Positions 15,449-23,301 of a stretch of 43,926 nt of DNA are shown in pieces. The translations under genes and the position numbers were made by a program. Origin of the DNA: Phycisphaerae bacterium. Its GTDB lineage: Bacteria > Planctomycetota > Phycisphaerae > Sedimentisphaerales > Anaerobacaceae. The notes below the pieces were generated by a model. It searched no databases. It was given only the letters and a program-made list of their open reading frames with translations, and was not told the DNA's origin. The stretch is from assembly GCA_030619925.1 (NCBI GenBank), contig JAUXAL010000028.1, forward strand, positions 1-43,926, read 5' to 3'. How positions within the stretch are numbered: the stretch's first letter is position 1; the number at the start of each line of letters is the position of its first letter.

Positions 15449-16987
15449 ATGGCAAACTCAGAAGATAAAGGAAGAGATTCTTCGCTTTGCTCAGAAGGGC
15501 AAGGCAAGCTTGAGGCCCAAAGGCAGGAAAAACTGTCCCGTATTAGACAATTGGGTATTGAACCTTACGGCGGCAGATATGAAGGCGCAGAGCAGGCTGC
15601 GGATATCAAGCGCAGATTTAAGGACGGCGATGAAACACAACAGGCCAAATGTGCCGGCAGGATTGTGTTGTTGAGGGACATCGGGAAGCTGATTTTTGTT
15701 ACTTTGCGAGACTGGAGCGGGACTATCCAGCTCGGCCTATCGAAAAAGCTTCTGGACGAGCAGTGGCAGCTTGCCAAGTTGCTTGAGCTTGGTGATATAA
15801 TCGGCGCCGCCGGTCAATTAGGTAAAACCAAAACCGGCGAGATAACTATATGGGTTGCCAAAGACGGTCTTTGCCTTCTGAGTAAATGTTTGTGCCAACC
15901 GCCGGAGAAATTTCACGGCTTATCAGATATCGACCAGCGTTTCAGGCAGAGGTTTGTGGACTTGTGGGCCAATCCTGAAGTTATGGAGCGGTTTAAGAAG
16001 CGCAGTGCCGTCATCGCCTCGATTCGCGAATTTCTCAAATCGAAAGGTTTTTTGGAAGTTGAGACTCCGATGATGCAGACCATAGCCGGCGGGGCCGCGG
16101 CAAAGCCGTTTGTAACACACCATAACAGCCTGGACCTGGATTTATTTTTGCGGATTTCGCCGGAGCTGTTTCTAAAAAGACTGCTCGTCGGCGGAATGGA
16201 AAAGGTATTCGAGATAAACCGAAATTTCCGCAACGAAGGACTCAGCAGACAGCACAACCCGGAATTCACGATGCTCGAAGTATATCAGGCTTACGGCGAT
16301 TACAATGTGATGATGGATTTGACCGAGGAGATTATCTGGCTTTGCGTGGAAAAATACTGTACAGACAAGCACGTTCAGTTCGGCGAATTCACAGTAGATT
16401 TCAGCCGGCCCTGGCGGCGGGCCAAATACGCAGAGCTGCTGAAAGAATACAGCGGCTGCGATATTGATGACATAGAGGCCATAAGAGCCAAGGCCAAGGA
16501 ATTTGTAGGGGCGGGCACGCAGACCCGCCCAGGGCAACCACACGGGGTTGCCCCTACAAGGGCAGGTATAGATGATATGGACGATGTGGTGGTTGTCAAT
16601 GAAGTCTTTGGAGCGACCGTAGAGGACAATCTCGTCGACCCGACATTTGTGATAGATTATCCAGCGGAACTGTGTCCGTTAGCCAGACGCAGAAAAGACA
16701 ATCCCAAATTCGCAGAGCGTTTTGAGCTGTTTATCGCCCGGATGGAGCTGGCGAATGCATATACTGAGTTGAATGACCCGGCCGAACAATACGAGAATTT
16801 CCTTGTTCAGCTTCGCGGCCAGGAAGAATCGCTAACAAAGATGGACAGAAATTATTTAACGGCGTTAAAGTACGGTATGCCCCCGGCTGGTGGGCTGGGG
16901 ATTGGAATTGACAGATTGGTGATGGTGCTGACCGGTGCTTTGAGTATTCGCGAGGTAATATTATTTCCACTTTTGAAGCGGAAATAA
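15449..16987 (+). CDS. lysS: Class II lysyl-tRNA synthetase
   Basis: A 512-residue synthetase that charges tRNA-Lys. The N-terminal OB-fold anticodon domain covers about 55-150. Class II motifs: motif 1 region around FLEVETPMMQ, motif 2 at VFEINRNFRNEGLSRQHNPE, motif 3 at GLGIGIDRLVMVLTG. All expected catalytic blocks are present, so the enzyme should be active. Odd points: residues 353-370 (GAGTQTRPGQPHGVAPT) are encoded by a near-perfect double-hairpin repeat and have no counterpart in E. coli LysS, in which this helix-to-strand link is short. Residues about 9-19 also look repeat-derived. ATG 15449 has no Shine-Dalgarno sequence, so the start is the least certain part. Confidence 0.94.
   Translation: MANSEDKGRDSSLCSEGQGKLEAQRQEKLSRIRQLGIEPYGGRYEGAEQAADIKRRFKDGDETQQAKCAGRIVLLRDIGKLIFVTLRDWSGTIQLGLSKKLLDEQWQLAKLLELGDIIGAAGQLGKTKTGEITIWVAKDGLCLLSKCLCQPPEKFHGLSDIDQRFRQRFVDLWANPEVMERFKKRSAVIASIREFLKSKGFLEVETPMMQTIAGGAAAKPFVTHHNSLDLDLFLRISPELFLKRLLVGGMEKVFEINRNFRNEGLSRQHNPEFTMLEVYQAYGDYNVMMDLTEEIIWLCVEKYCTDKHVQFGEFTVDFSRPWRRAKYAELLKEYSGCDIDDIEAIRAKAKEFVGAGTQTRPGQPHGVAPTRAGIDDMDDVVVVNEVFGATVEDNLVDPTFVIDYPAELCPLARRRKDNPKFAERFELFIARMELANAYTELNDPAEQYENFLVQLRGQEESLTKMDRNYLTALKYGMPPAGGLGIGIDRLVMVLTGALSIREVILFPLLKRK
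15474..15504. repeat. TTCTTCGCTTTGCTCAGAA repeat-like segment in the 5' end of lysS
   Basis: This string resembles a widespread environmental-genome repeat whose reverse strand reads SEQSEESL in translation. Here it falls in codons 9-19 of lysS, before the conserved domain begins. Recognition is from memory of such repeats, so confidence is limited. Confidence 0.4.
16505..16557. repeat. GTAGGGGC double-hairpin palindrome in frame inside lysS
   Basis: The 53-base element is bounded by GTAGGGGC (16505-16512) and GCCCCTAC (16550-16557). Inside, GGGCGGG (16509-16515) pairs with CCCGCCC (16524-16530), and GGGCAACC (16532-16539) with GGTTGCCC (16546-16553). It can fold either as one long outer stem or as two side-by-side hairpins. 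A shorter sibling lies between genes at 23266-23295. Confidence 0.88.
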
Positions 16988-17044
16988 CCATAAAGACACC
17001 AAGGCACGGAGGAGAGATTAACGCAACAGATAATCAATCAAAGG

Positions 17045-17100
17045 TTGCATTTGACGGTTGCGGTTGCGAGGCTCGTATCGGTTGCGTTTATCGTAAAACG
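17045..17100. repeat. Word repeat upstream of the four-helix-bundle gene
   Basis: A quasi-tandem of GGTTGC, ACGGTTGCGGTTGCGAGG and CGGTTGCGTTTATCG. The words GGTTGCG (17079-17085) and CGTTTATCG (17084-17092) recur inverted after the gene. Further upstream, 16985-17025 holds ATAAAGACACCAAGGCACGG, a string familiar from other environmental genomes. Confidence 0.6.
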
Positions 17101-17102
17101 TT

Positions 17103-17537
17103 ATGGAAAGCAAAAAACCTATTAGAAGTTTTCAAGATTTGGAGGTTTATCAAACTGCTTATCAAGCAATGCTTGAGGTGTTTAGGCATGTTCTGCCAAA
17201 ACTGCCTGCAGAAGAGAAATACGATTTGCTTGATCAGCTTAGATGTTCAATCAAAGCCGTCCCTCGTTTGATAGCAGAGGGCCACTCTAAAAGGCATCAG
17301 AAAAAAGGATTTCAGAAATACCTGGATGATGCAATGGCAGAGTCTAATGAAACAATAGTTTCTTTAACCCAAGCCAAGGATCTATATTCTTCTCTGGTCG
17401 ACGTAAAAATATGTGAAAGACTAATAGATATATACGACAAGATTAGCAGGCAGTGTTATAATTTGGTAGTTGCCTGGGATAAGTTTAGTGAACGTAAATC
17501 TAGGGCGCAACCGAAAGACGGTACACGAAACGAGTAG
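17103..17537 (+). CDS. Four-helix-bundle protein (S23 / 23S rRNA intervening-sequence protein family, Avd fold)
   Basis: A 144-residue protein with the family's typical start (FQDLEVYQTAYQAMLEVFR), the central block DLLDQLRCSIKAVPRLIAEGHSKR near residues 42-65, and the second helical half SNETIVSLTQAKDLY. The fold is a four-helix bundle that forms pentamers; the Avd accessory protein of diversity-generating retroelements has the same fold. The cellular role of most members is unknown. No reverse transcriptase, template repeat or rRNA gene is nearby. Codons and spacing differ from the flanking operons, and the gene is enclosed by inverted word repeats; its last nine or so residues (RAQPKDGTRNE) are written by the downstream repeat. 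It reads as an inserted cassette between lysS and the permease genes. Confidence 0.85.
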   Translation: MESKKPIRSFQDLEVYQTAYQAMLEVFRHVLPKLPAEEKYDLLDQLRCSIKAVPRLIAEGHSKRHQKKGFQKYLDDAMAESNETIVSLTQAKDLYSSLVDVKICERLIDIYDKISRQCYNLVVAWDKFSERKSRAQPKDGTRNE

Positions 17538-17566
17538 CGCAACCGATAAACGAAATACGCGATTTG
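17505..17566. repeat. Word repeat at the end of the four-helix-bundle gene, inverted relative to the upstream one
   Basis: GCGCAACCGAAAGACGG, then GCGCAACCGATAAACG and AAATACGCG. CGCAACC (17538-17544) and CGATAAACG (17544-17552) are exact reverse complements of upstream words at 17079-17085 and 17084-17092. The gene's stop codon (17535-17537) is inside this repeat. Confidence 0.6.
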
Positions 17567-17603
17567 TTAGCCTCGGGGTTTCTGTAGAAAAAAAGGGTGT
17601 GGG

Positions 17604-18956
17604 ATGCTGAAATTATTTTTATGGCTGCGATACCTACGTAAGAAAAAAATTGTATTTTTGAGTATTGCAGCAGTTGCTCTTTCTGTGTCGTTGTTGATAG
17701 TCGTTGCCAGCCTGTTCACCGGTTTTATCAATACGTTCGAGCAAAGCGCAGTTGAGACAATAGGTGATATTGTTCTTTTACCGCCGATTAAATTTACAAA
17801 ATACCGGCTGTTTATCGAGCGGCTGGAACAAACGGCTGCGGTGGAAGCGGCAACGGCGACGCTATCGGCTCAAGGCCTGTTGCATTTGGGCAAAGGCAAT
17901 GTGCGCGCAGTGAATGTTTGGGGGATTAAGCCAGGGCGGCGAGCGAAGGTGACGGGGTTTAAGCGGTCCTTGCTTAAACAGAAAGACTCGCCCGGCGAAT
18001 TATCTTTTGAGGTCGACGGTTTTCCGGAAAAAATCGGAGGATTTGTGGGAATCGGCGTGCTGGCAGAGCCTGATGAACAGACAGACCAGTACGATTTTGA
18101 CGCGGTCCAAAAGATGTTCGGCCAGCAGGTTTTTCTTACTACAGGCGCAGTAACGCGAGCAAAGCCGGGCGAGGATAAAACAGAATTCTCTTCGTTTAAG
18201 AGAAAGTTTATACCTTTCTTGATTGCAGATATCGTTTTCACGGGTGTTTATCTGCTTGATAAAGAATTTGTGTATCTGCCCATAGAAAAACTGCAAAAAA
18301 GGTTATACCCGAGCGAAGACTCACCGATTGCCAGCCAAATTCAGATTAAACTAAGCCCCGGCACCCGTGCTGATGTTGCAATTGCACAAATTCGGGGCCT
18401 GTGGCAGACCTTTGTGGACGAGCAGCTTAACGGAGACCCGTATCTTAGGAGATATACCGATATCGAGACAGCTAAACAGATGCAGAGTCGGTATGTTGCC
18501 GAACTGCGAAAACAAATGGGCGTTTTGTTATTGATATTCGGCGTTGTAAGCTTCGGTGTGGTTGTGCTGATATTCTGCATATTTTATATGATCGTCAGAC
18601 TAAAGCAGAAGGATATAGCGATAATAAAAAGCTGCGGGGCGCCGAGCCGTTCGGTGGCTTTTGTTTTTGTCGGTTTTGGTGCTTGTGTTGGAATAGTCGG
18701 CTCAGGTATTGGAGTTGTCCTGGGATACATTGTTATAAAAAATATAAATGCGATTGAGGGGTGGATAAGGGTCATCTTTGGGTTAAAGCTGTGGAAAAGC
18801 AGTGTGTATATGTTCAGTAAGATACCCAGCGAGGTTGATTGGGGCTCGGCTTTGCCTATTGTATTATTGGCAATTGTAGCGGCGGCAATCGGAACGTTGA
18901 TACCGGCAATTGTCGCGGCAAGAACAAGACCGGTTGAGATACTGCGGTATGAATAG
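17604..18956 (+). CDS. ABC transporter permease, LolC/LolE (FtsX) type, first of two
   Basis: A 450-residue inner-membrane protein. One membrane helix near residues 15-38 (FLSIAAVALSVSLLIVVAS) is followed by a large periplasmic domain and three C-terminal helices near 305-330, 350-380 and 410-435. The ending RTRPVEILRYE is typical of the MacB/LolC FtsX domain. With the second permease (19120-20469) and the ATPase (20466-21170) it should form a lipoprotein-release complex of the LolCDE kind that moves lipoproteins from the inner membrane towards the outer membrane. This fits the LptD gene in the same window. Which permease corresponds to LolC or LolE cannot be told. Confidence 0.8.
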   Translation: MLKLFLWLRYLRKKKIVFLSIAAVALSVSLLIVVASLFTGFINTFEQSAVETIGDIVLLPPIKFTKYRLFIERLEQTAAVEAATATLSAQGLLHLGKGNVRAVNVWGIKPGRRAKVTGFKRSLLKQKDSPGELSFEVDGFPEKIGGFVGIGVLAEPDEQTDQYDFDAVQKMFGQQVFLTTGAVTRAKPGEDKTEFSSFKRKFIPFLIADIVFTGVYLLDKEFVYLPIEKLQKRLYPSEDSPIASQIQIKLSPGTRADVAIAQIRGLWQTFVDEQLNGDPYLRRYTDIETAKQMQSRYVAELRKQMGVLLLIFGVVSFGVVVLIFCIFYMIVRLKQKDIAIIKSCGAPSRSVAFVFVGFGACVGIVGSGIGVVLGYIVIKNINAIEGWIRVIFGLKLWKSSVYMFSKIPSEVDWGSALPIVLLAIVAAAIGTLIPAIVAARTRPVEILRYE

Positions 18957-18960
18957 TAAT

Positions 18961-19114
18961 TTTGTAAGGATTAAAATCGAAATTCTAATATCTAAATCCT
19001 AAACAAATTCCAATGACCAAAATTCAAAACTCCAAACTCTTAGGTTTTGAGAATGTGAAATTTGTATTTTGAGATTGTTTAGTGCTTAGAGATTAGGATT
19101 TAGAATTTTTGATT
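18961..19114. repeat. 154-bp AT-rich imperfect palindrome between the two permease genes
   Basis: Left-half words recur inverted in the right half: AATTCTAA (18981-18988) with TTAGAATT (19100-19107), AAATCCTAA (18994-19002) with TTAGGATTT (19093-19101), and CTAAACAA (18999-19006) with TTGTTTAG (19075-19082). The centre holds AAACTCTTAGGTTTTGAG. The segment is low in GC compared with the genes around it. It ends five bases before the second permease start, which has no Shine-Dalgarno sequence. Confidence 0.75.
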
Positions 19115-19119
19115 GAGCT

Positions 19120-20469
19120 ATGTACAAAGTTATTCTTGCAATCAGGTATTTGATAAAGCGCCGCATAACATATTTTGCGGTGCTGGCAGTTGCGCTTTGC
19201 GTCTTCATCGTTGTTGTAGTGATGACCGTAATGACGGGCCTGGTGAGCGATTTCAAGCAGAAAAACCACGATTTTGTGGGGGATTGTGTCGTCGGCACCA
19301 AATCATTAGTGGGCTTTGCGTACTATGAAGAGTTTGTGAAGATACTGGAGAAAACTGATTTTATCGAAGGTGTATCGCCTGTGATAAAAAGCTACGCACT
19401 GATAAGCTCCAGGGGCTCAGAGCGAAGCTATGGTGTTGAGATTATGGGTCTCGATCCGGTCAGGCACAGTGGAGCTACCGGTTTTGGCCGAACACTTTAT
19501 TACCGTAAAGGCGATGTGGCTAAAGCGTTTGAGCCGACCTATGACTCAAATCTTCCTGGGTGTGTGTTAGGGATTGACCTGGCGCTGCAGCGAGATGCTA
19601 ACAGCAGGTATCCTTATGCGGTCAGCCCTGCCGAGATAGGTTTTTCTGTAAGTTGTTTTCCTCTGACTGCGAAAGGTGCTTTGGCTAAGGCGGGACTGGG
19701 GGAGGTCAACACACAGACCTTCTACTATAGCGACCATTCACACAGTGGTTTAGCGAGGGTGGACAGTTCATTAGTTTATTTGCTATTTGAACAGGCCCAA
19801 TTACTTTGCGGTATGGCTGGGCCTGTCGAGAGAGCCAACGCTGTCCATATAAAGTTTAAGCCGAACGTCAAACTGAAAGCCGGGCGTGAAAAGGTCGCTT
19901 CACTGTGGCAAAAGTTCAAGCAGGAAAAGGCCGGCGAGAAACAAGCAAACCTGCTGGATACGGTAACGGTGCAAGGCTGGAAAGATTATCGGCGCGCGTA
20001 TATTGCAGCAATGGAAAAGGAACAGACGATGATGACCGTTATGTTTGCTTTTGTGGGGATTACAACTGTGTTTATTGTCTTTGTTGTTTTTTATATGATT
20101 ATCAGCCATAAGAGTAAAGACATCGGGATATTGAAAAGTATAGGCGTTTCGAACGCAGATATTATCGAATTATTTTCGGGTTTCGCTTTTTTAGTGGGTC
20201 TTTTAGGCTCTGGCGTCGGCTTATTTGCCGGCTGGTTGTTTTTGCTGAAAATAAACCGGATAGAGAATTGGCTTTTTGAGCGTTTTGATTTTCAGCTATG
20301 GGACAGGACAATTTATGCTATAGGAGATATTCCGAACCAGATGAAACTTGGGGTCTTGGTGGTAATTGTCGTTTCGGCGATTGTTGCCTGTCTGGCTGGT
20401 GCGCTGGTACCGAGCTGGCAGGCGGCGACGTCGAAACCAATAGAGACTTTGCAGGTGAGCCAGTTATGA
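19120..20469 (+). CDS. ABC transporter permease, LolC/LolE (FtsX) type, second of two
   Basis: A 449-residue paralogue of the preceding permease with the same plan: one helix near residues 15-38, a periplasmic domain (about 40-300) and three C-terminal helices (near 308-333, 350-375 and 412-435). HKSKDIGILKSIGVSNADI is the classic cytoplasmic coupling stretch of FtsX-type permeases. The C-terminus SWQAATSKPIETLQV matches LolC/MacB endings. The stop overlaps the start of the ATPase gene as ATGA, which implies tight coupling. The start codon follows a large AT-rich palindrome without a ribosome-binding site, so expression may depend on readthrough from the first permease gene. Confidence 0.82.
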   Translation: MYKVILAIRYLIKRRITYFAVLAVALCVFIVVVVMTVMTGLVSDFKQKNHDFVGDCVVGTKSLVGFAYYEEFVKILEKTDFIEGVSPVIKSYALISSRGSERSYGVEIMGLDPVRHSGATGFGRTLYYRKGDVAKAFEPTYDSNLPGCVLGIDLALQRDANSRYPYAVSPAEIGFSVSCFPLTAKGALAKAGLGEVNTQTFYYSDHSHSGLARVDSSLVYLLFEQAQLLCGMAGPVERANAVHIKFKPNVKLKAGREKVASLWQKFKQEKAGEKQANLLDTVTVQGWKDYRRAYIAAMEKEQTMMTVMFAFVGITTVFIVFVVFYMIISHKSKDIGILKSIGVSNADIIELFSGFAFLVGLLGSGVGLFAGWLFLLKINRIENWLFERFDFQLWDRTIYAIGDIPNQMKLGVLVVIVVSAIVACLAGALVPSWQAATSKPIETLQVSQL

Positions 20470-21170
20470 GTAAGGATGATTTCATACTAAGAGCTGAAGG
20501 GCTCCATAAGTCTTACAGGATGGGTGCGACAGAGGTCAAGGTGCTCAAAGGCGTCGACTTGGCTGTAAAGAAAGGCGAATTTGTGGCAATAGTCGGGGCC
20601 TCCGGAAGCGGCAAAAGTACGCTTTTACATATATTGGGTGCGCTGGATAGGCCGGATAACGGTGTTGTTAAATTTGAGGGCCGGGATTTGAACCAGCATA
20701 GCGGCAGCGAGTTGAATAGATTCCGCAACAAAATGGTCGGATTTGTCTTTCAGTTTTATCATCTATTGGACGAATTAAGTGTGCTGGAAAATGTTTTTCT
20801 GCCGGTGATGGCTTCGAGGAGCGTGGTGGGCTGGTTTGCGTGCCGAAGATGGGCGAAGAGCCGGGCCAGAGAATTGCTCGTCCAGCTTGGTTTGCATGAG
20901 AGGGCCAATCATAAGCCCTATCAGCTCTCCGGCGGAGAAAGACAAAGGGTAGCTATCGGCAGGGCCTTGATGAATGAGCCGAGACTGCTTTTGGCCGATG
21001 AGCCGACGGGAAATCTTGACTCTGCGACAGGAAATGGTATTTTAAGGGTTTTTGAGGAATTGAATAGAGCCGGCCAGACGATTGTAATGGTAACCCACGA
21101 CGAGAGGATTGCACAAAGGGCTGGGCGGATAGTAACACTGGTCGACGGCAAAATAACGGATAGTATTTAG
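20466..21170 (+). CDS. ABC transporter ATPase, LolD/MacB type
   Basis: A 234-residue ATPase. Walker A is GASGSGKST, the Q-loop region FVFQFYHLLDELSVLENV is the LolD/FtsE-type sequence, the signature is LSGGERQRV, Walker B is LLLADEPTGNLD and the H-loop is MVTHDE. It powers the two FtsX-type permeases upstream. ATG 20466 overlaps the permease stop; the open frame to 20298 is inside the permease gene and is not the start. A small insertion (SRSVVGWFACRRWAKSR) before the signature helix lengthens the helical domain slightly. Confidence 0.92.
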   Translation: MSKDDFILRAEGLHKSYRMGATEVKVLKGVDLAVKKGEFVAIVGASGSGKSTLLHILGALDRPDNGVVKFEGRDLNQHSGSELNRFRNKMVGFVFQFYHLLDELSVLENVFLPVMASRSVVGWFACRRWAKSRARELLVQLGLHERANHKPYQLSGGERQRVAIGRALMNEPRLLLADEPTGNLDSATGNGILRVFEELNRAGQTIVMVTHDERIAQRAGRIVTLVDGKITDSI

Positions 21171-21210
21171 CAAATATACAGAGAATAAATACGAGATACG
21201 AGGATTTTTT

Positions 21211-22077
21211 ATGGCGTTGAAGATTTGGCTTGATGGCAAACTTGTTGACCAGGAAGAGGCTAAAATATCTGTTTTTGACCATGGCCTGCTTTATGGCGAC
21301 GGGGTCTTTGAGGGCATTCGTGTTTACAACGGCAGGGTGTTTGAATTAGAAGCCCACATAAAGAGACTTTATGAATCTGCTAAGGTGATTCGCCTTGTGG
21401 TTCCGATGAGCCGCAGCAAACTTATCGGTGCAGTTGAAAAAACGGTCGAAGCTAATGCTGTTATTGACGGCTATATCCGGCTGGTGGTTACCCGGGGAAC
21501 GGGAACTTTAGGATTGAATCCTCTCATCTGCGAGAATAGCAAATTATTTATCATAGCTGATAATATTCAGCTTTATCCCGAAGAGCTTTATGAAAAAGGA
21601 ATGAAGGTGGTCAGTGCGACCACGGTTCGCAATCATCCTCTGGCGATTCCGCCTCAGGTCAAGAGCTTGAACTATCTCAATAACATCCTGGCCAAGATTG
21701 AAGCGCTGGACAACGATGTGCCCGAAGCGATTATGTATAACCACGAGGGATATGTGGCCGAAGCGACAGGCGACAATGTTTTTATTGTTAGAGATGGTGT
21801 GATTTACACGCCTCCGGCTGAGGCCGGTTCACTGGAAGGAATAACGCGAGGTATCGTTATCAAGCTGGCCAAGGAAGAGGGCCTTGAGGTCGTTGAGAAA
21901 AATCTTACGAGATTTGATTTATATATTTGCGACGAATTCTTCCTCACCGGCACGGCTGCCGAGGTCATCGGTATTGTCGAGATTGACGGCAGGGTTATCG
22001 GTGACGGCAAGCCCGGGCCTGTTACACGCCTGCTGAGAAAAAAATTCTTTGAATACGCCCACGGTAAAAAGTTATGA
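21211..22077 (+). CDS. ilvE: Branched-chain amino acid aminotransferase (class IV)
   Basis: A 288-residue PLP enzyme of fold type IV that makes leucine, isoleucine and valine from their 2-oxo acids. FDHGLLYGDGVFEGIRVYNGRV near residues 20-40 is the family start. The PLP lysine is in SLNYLNNILAKIEA near residue 160, and EATGDNVFIV near 184 is the substrate/PLP loop. LTGTAAEVIGI near 250 binds the phosphate. Length is normal. A weak GAGG lies upstream within an AATACGAGATACGAGG word string. D-amino-acid aminotransferase or ADC lyase are less likely alternatives. Confidence 0.9.
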   Translation: MALKIWLDGKLVDQEEAKISVFDHGLLYGDGVFEGIRVYNGRVFELEAHIKRLYESAKVIRLVVPMSRSKLIGAVEKTVEANAVIDGYIRLVVTRGTGTLGLNPLICENSKLFIIADNIQLYPEELYEKGMKVVSATTVRNHPLAIPPQVKSLNYLNNILAKIEALDNDVPEAIMYNHEGYVAEATGDNVFIVRDGVIYTPPAEAGSLEGITRGIVIKLAKEEGLEVVEKNLTRFDLYICDEFFLTGTAAEVIGIVEIDGRVIGDGKPGPVTRLLRKKFFEYAHGKKL

Positions 22078-22135
22078 GTGTTGAGTATTTGGTTTTTAGC
22101 TATAACTCAAAACTCAAAACTTAAAACTCAAGACT
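22078..22135. repeat. AAAACTC word repeat with an inverted left half
   Basis: Right half 22105-22135 is a quasi-tandem of the 7-base word AAAACTC (ACTCAAAACTCAAAACTTA, then AAACTCAAGACT). Left half has GAGTGTTGAGTATTTGG and GTTTTTAG, roughly the reverse complement. The repeat touches the next start codon, which has no Shine-Dalgarno sequence. Confidence 0.65.
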
Positions 22136-23194
22136 ATGAGCACACGTACCGACATAACTGGTAGTATCCCACGGAGCGGGGTGCCCGCTTTTAGGCTTAT
22201 CGATGACCAGCTAAGCCGGGTGAAAGAGCTGATCGATGAGCAATTGACCGTGCCTGCTGCTCCGGGTTCGGCCGCAGGGGCAAACTCATCGGCGCGCAAG
22301 CGGTGGGCGGGGGATATTAACCGATTGCTCGAATATGTCAGTAGTCGTAGCGGCAAGATGATTCGCCCTGGGCTGGTTTTGCTTGCCGGCCGCTGCTGTG
22401 GCAAAATCACAGATGAGCACATCCGTATTGCAGCGATTGTTGAGATGATTCACAATGCCACGTTGTTGCATGATGATGTTATAGACGAAGGGCAAAGACG
22501 ACGGGGACAGCCGACGATAAATAGTCTTTGGGGTAATGAGTCCGCTGTGTTGTTAGGTGATTTTTTATTGAGCCGGGTTTTCAAAATATGTGCCGAGTTG
22601 GAACCGCAGGTAGCCGGGGTAATTGCTGCTGCCACGATTCGGATATGCGAAGGTGAGTTGAGGCAGATAGTTCAAAGGCAGAATTGGCAGTTAAGCGAAT
22701 CGGAATATGTCGACATAATCACCGAAAAAAGTGCTGCCCTTTTTAGCAGCTGCTGTTATCTTGGCGGCCTTTTGGCGCAGGGGACCGAAACGCAGGGCCA
22801 GTCGTTGGCTGTTTTTGGTTTGAATGCCGGCATTGCGTTTCAAATTACCGACGATTTGCTCGACATAGTCGGTGATGAAAGCAAAACCGGCAAAACACTC
22901 GGCAGTGATGCTGATAAAAACAAGCTGACTTTGGCCGTAATACATTTGCTAAGAGCAGTGGACGAAAAAGAAAAAAATGCGGTTATAAATTCGTATCTCG
23001 AGAGAAAAAACGCACAATATGATAAGGATGCTCTGGTGGAGACGCTGAGCCGCTATGGCAGTTTGGAATATGCGCGCAACCGGGCCCAGGAGTTTGTTGC
23101 CGGAGCGGTGCGGGCGTTGGCCGGCTTGCAAGAAAGCGATGCTAAAAAAGCCTTGATTGAAACGGCAAGATTTATGGCCAGCAGGGCGGTTTAG
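22136..23194 (+). CDS. Polyprenyl diphosphate synthase (trans-isoprenyl family)
   Basis: A 352-residue enzyme that extends isoprenoid chains for quinones or lipid carriers. The first Asp-rich motif is in LLHDDVIDEGQRRRG near residue 117, and the second is in FQITDDLLDIVGDESKTGK near residue 240. GKMIRPGLVLLAG near residue 80 matches the family's GKRLRP block. The N-terminal 65 residues contain an extra stretch (VPAAPGSAAGANSSARKRW) between helix A and helix B that I do not expect in this family. Its DNA has a short AGCGGG/CCCGCT dyad nearby (22176-22190), so a repeat origin is possible. Chain length cannot be read with confidence. Convergent with the porin gene. Confidence 0.88.
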   Translation: MSTRTDITGSIPRSGVPAFRLIDDQLSRVKELIDEQLTVPAAPGSAAGANSSARKRWAGDINRLLEYVSSRSGKMIRPGLVLLAGRCCGKITDEHIRIAAIVEMIHNATLLHDDVIDEGQRRRGQPTINSLWGNESAVLLGDFLLSRVFKICAELEPQVAGVIAAATIRICEGELRQIVQRQNWQLSESEYVDIITEKSAALFSSCCYLGGLLAQGTETQGQSLAVFGLNAGIAFQITDDLLDIVGDESKTGKTLGSDADKNKLTLAVIHLLRAVDEKEKNAVINSYLERKNAQYDKDALVETLSRYGSLEYARNRAQEFVAGAVRALAGLQESDAKKALIETARFMASRAV

Positions 23195-23265
23195 CGTCGA
23201 TTTGTTTGATGGGTTGGTGGTCTGGCTCCCGCGCGAATTAGGGGCCTCATCAGGCGCCGTATCGC

Positions 23266-23295
23266 GTAGGGGCAACCCTTCGTGGTTGCCCCTAC
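23266..23295. repeat. Perfect GTAGGGGCAACC palindrome between genes
   Basis: GTAGGGGCAACC (23266-23277) and GGTTGCCCCTAC (23284-23295) are perfect 12-bp arms with the loop CTTCGT. It has the same outer arms and right-hand hairpin sequence as the element inside lysS at 16505-16557, lacking that element's left hairpin. Confidence 0.88.
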
Positions 23296-23301
23296 ATAGC
23301 A

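Noticed and set aside
17103-17537. A diversity-generating retroelement based on the Avd-like fold
   Set aside because: No reverse transcriptase, template repeat or A-biased variable repeat is visible in the window. The protein fits the wider S23 family.
22105-22135. CRISPR-like array from the AAAACTC repeats
   Set aside because: The units are 7-base words with no unique spacers of 30 bases, and there are no cas genes. It is a word repeat.
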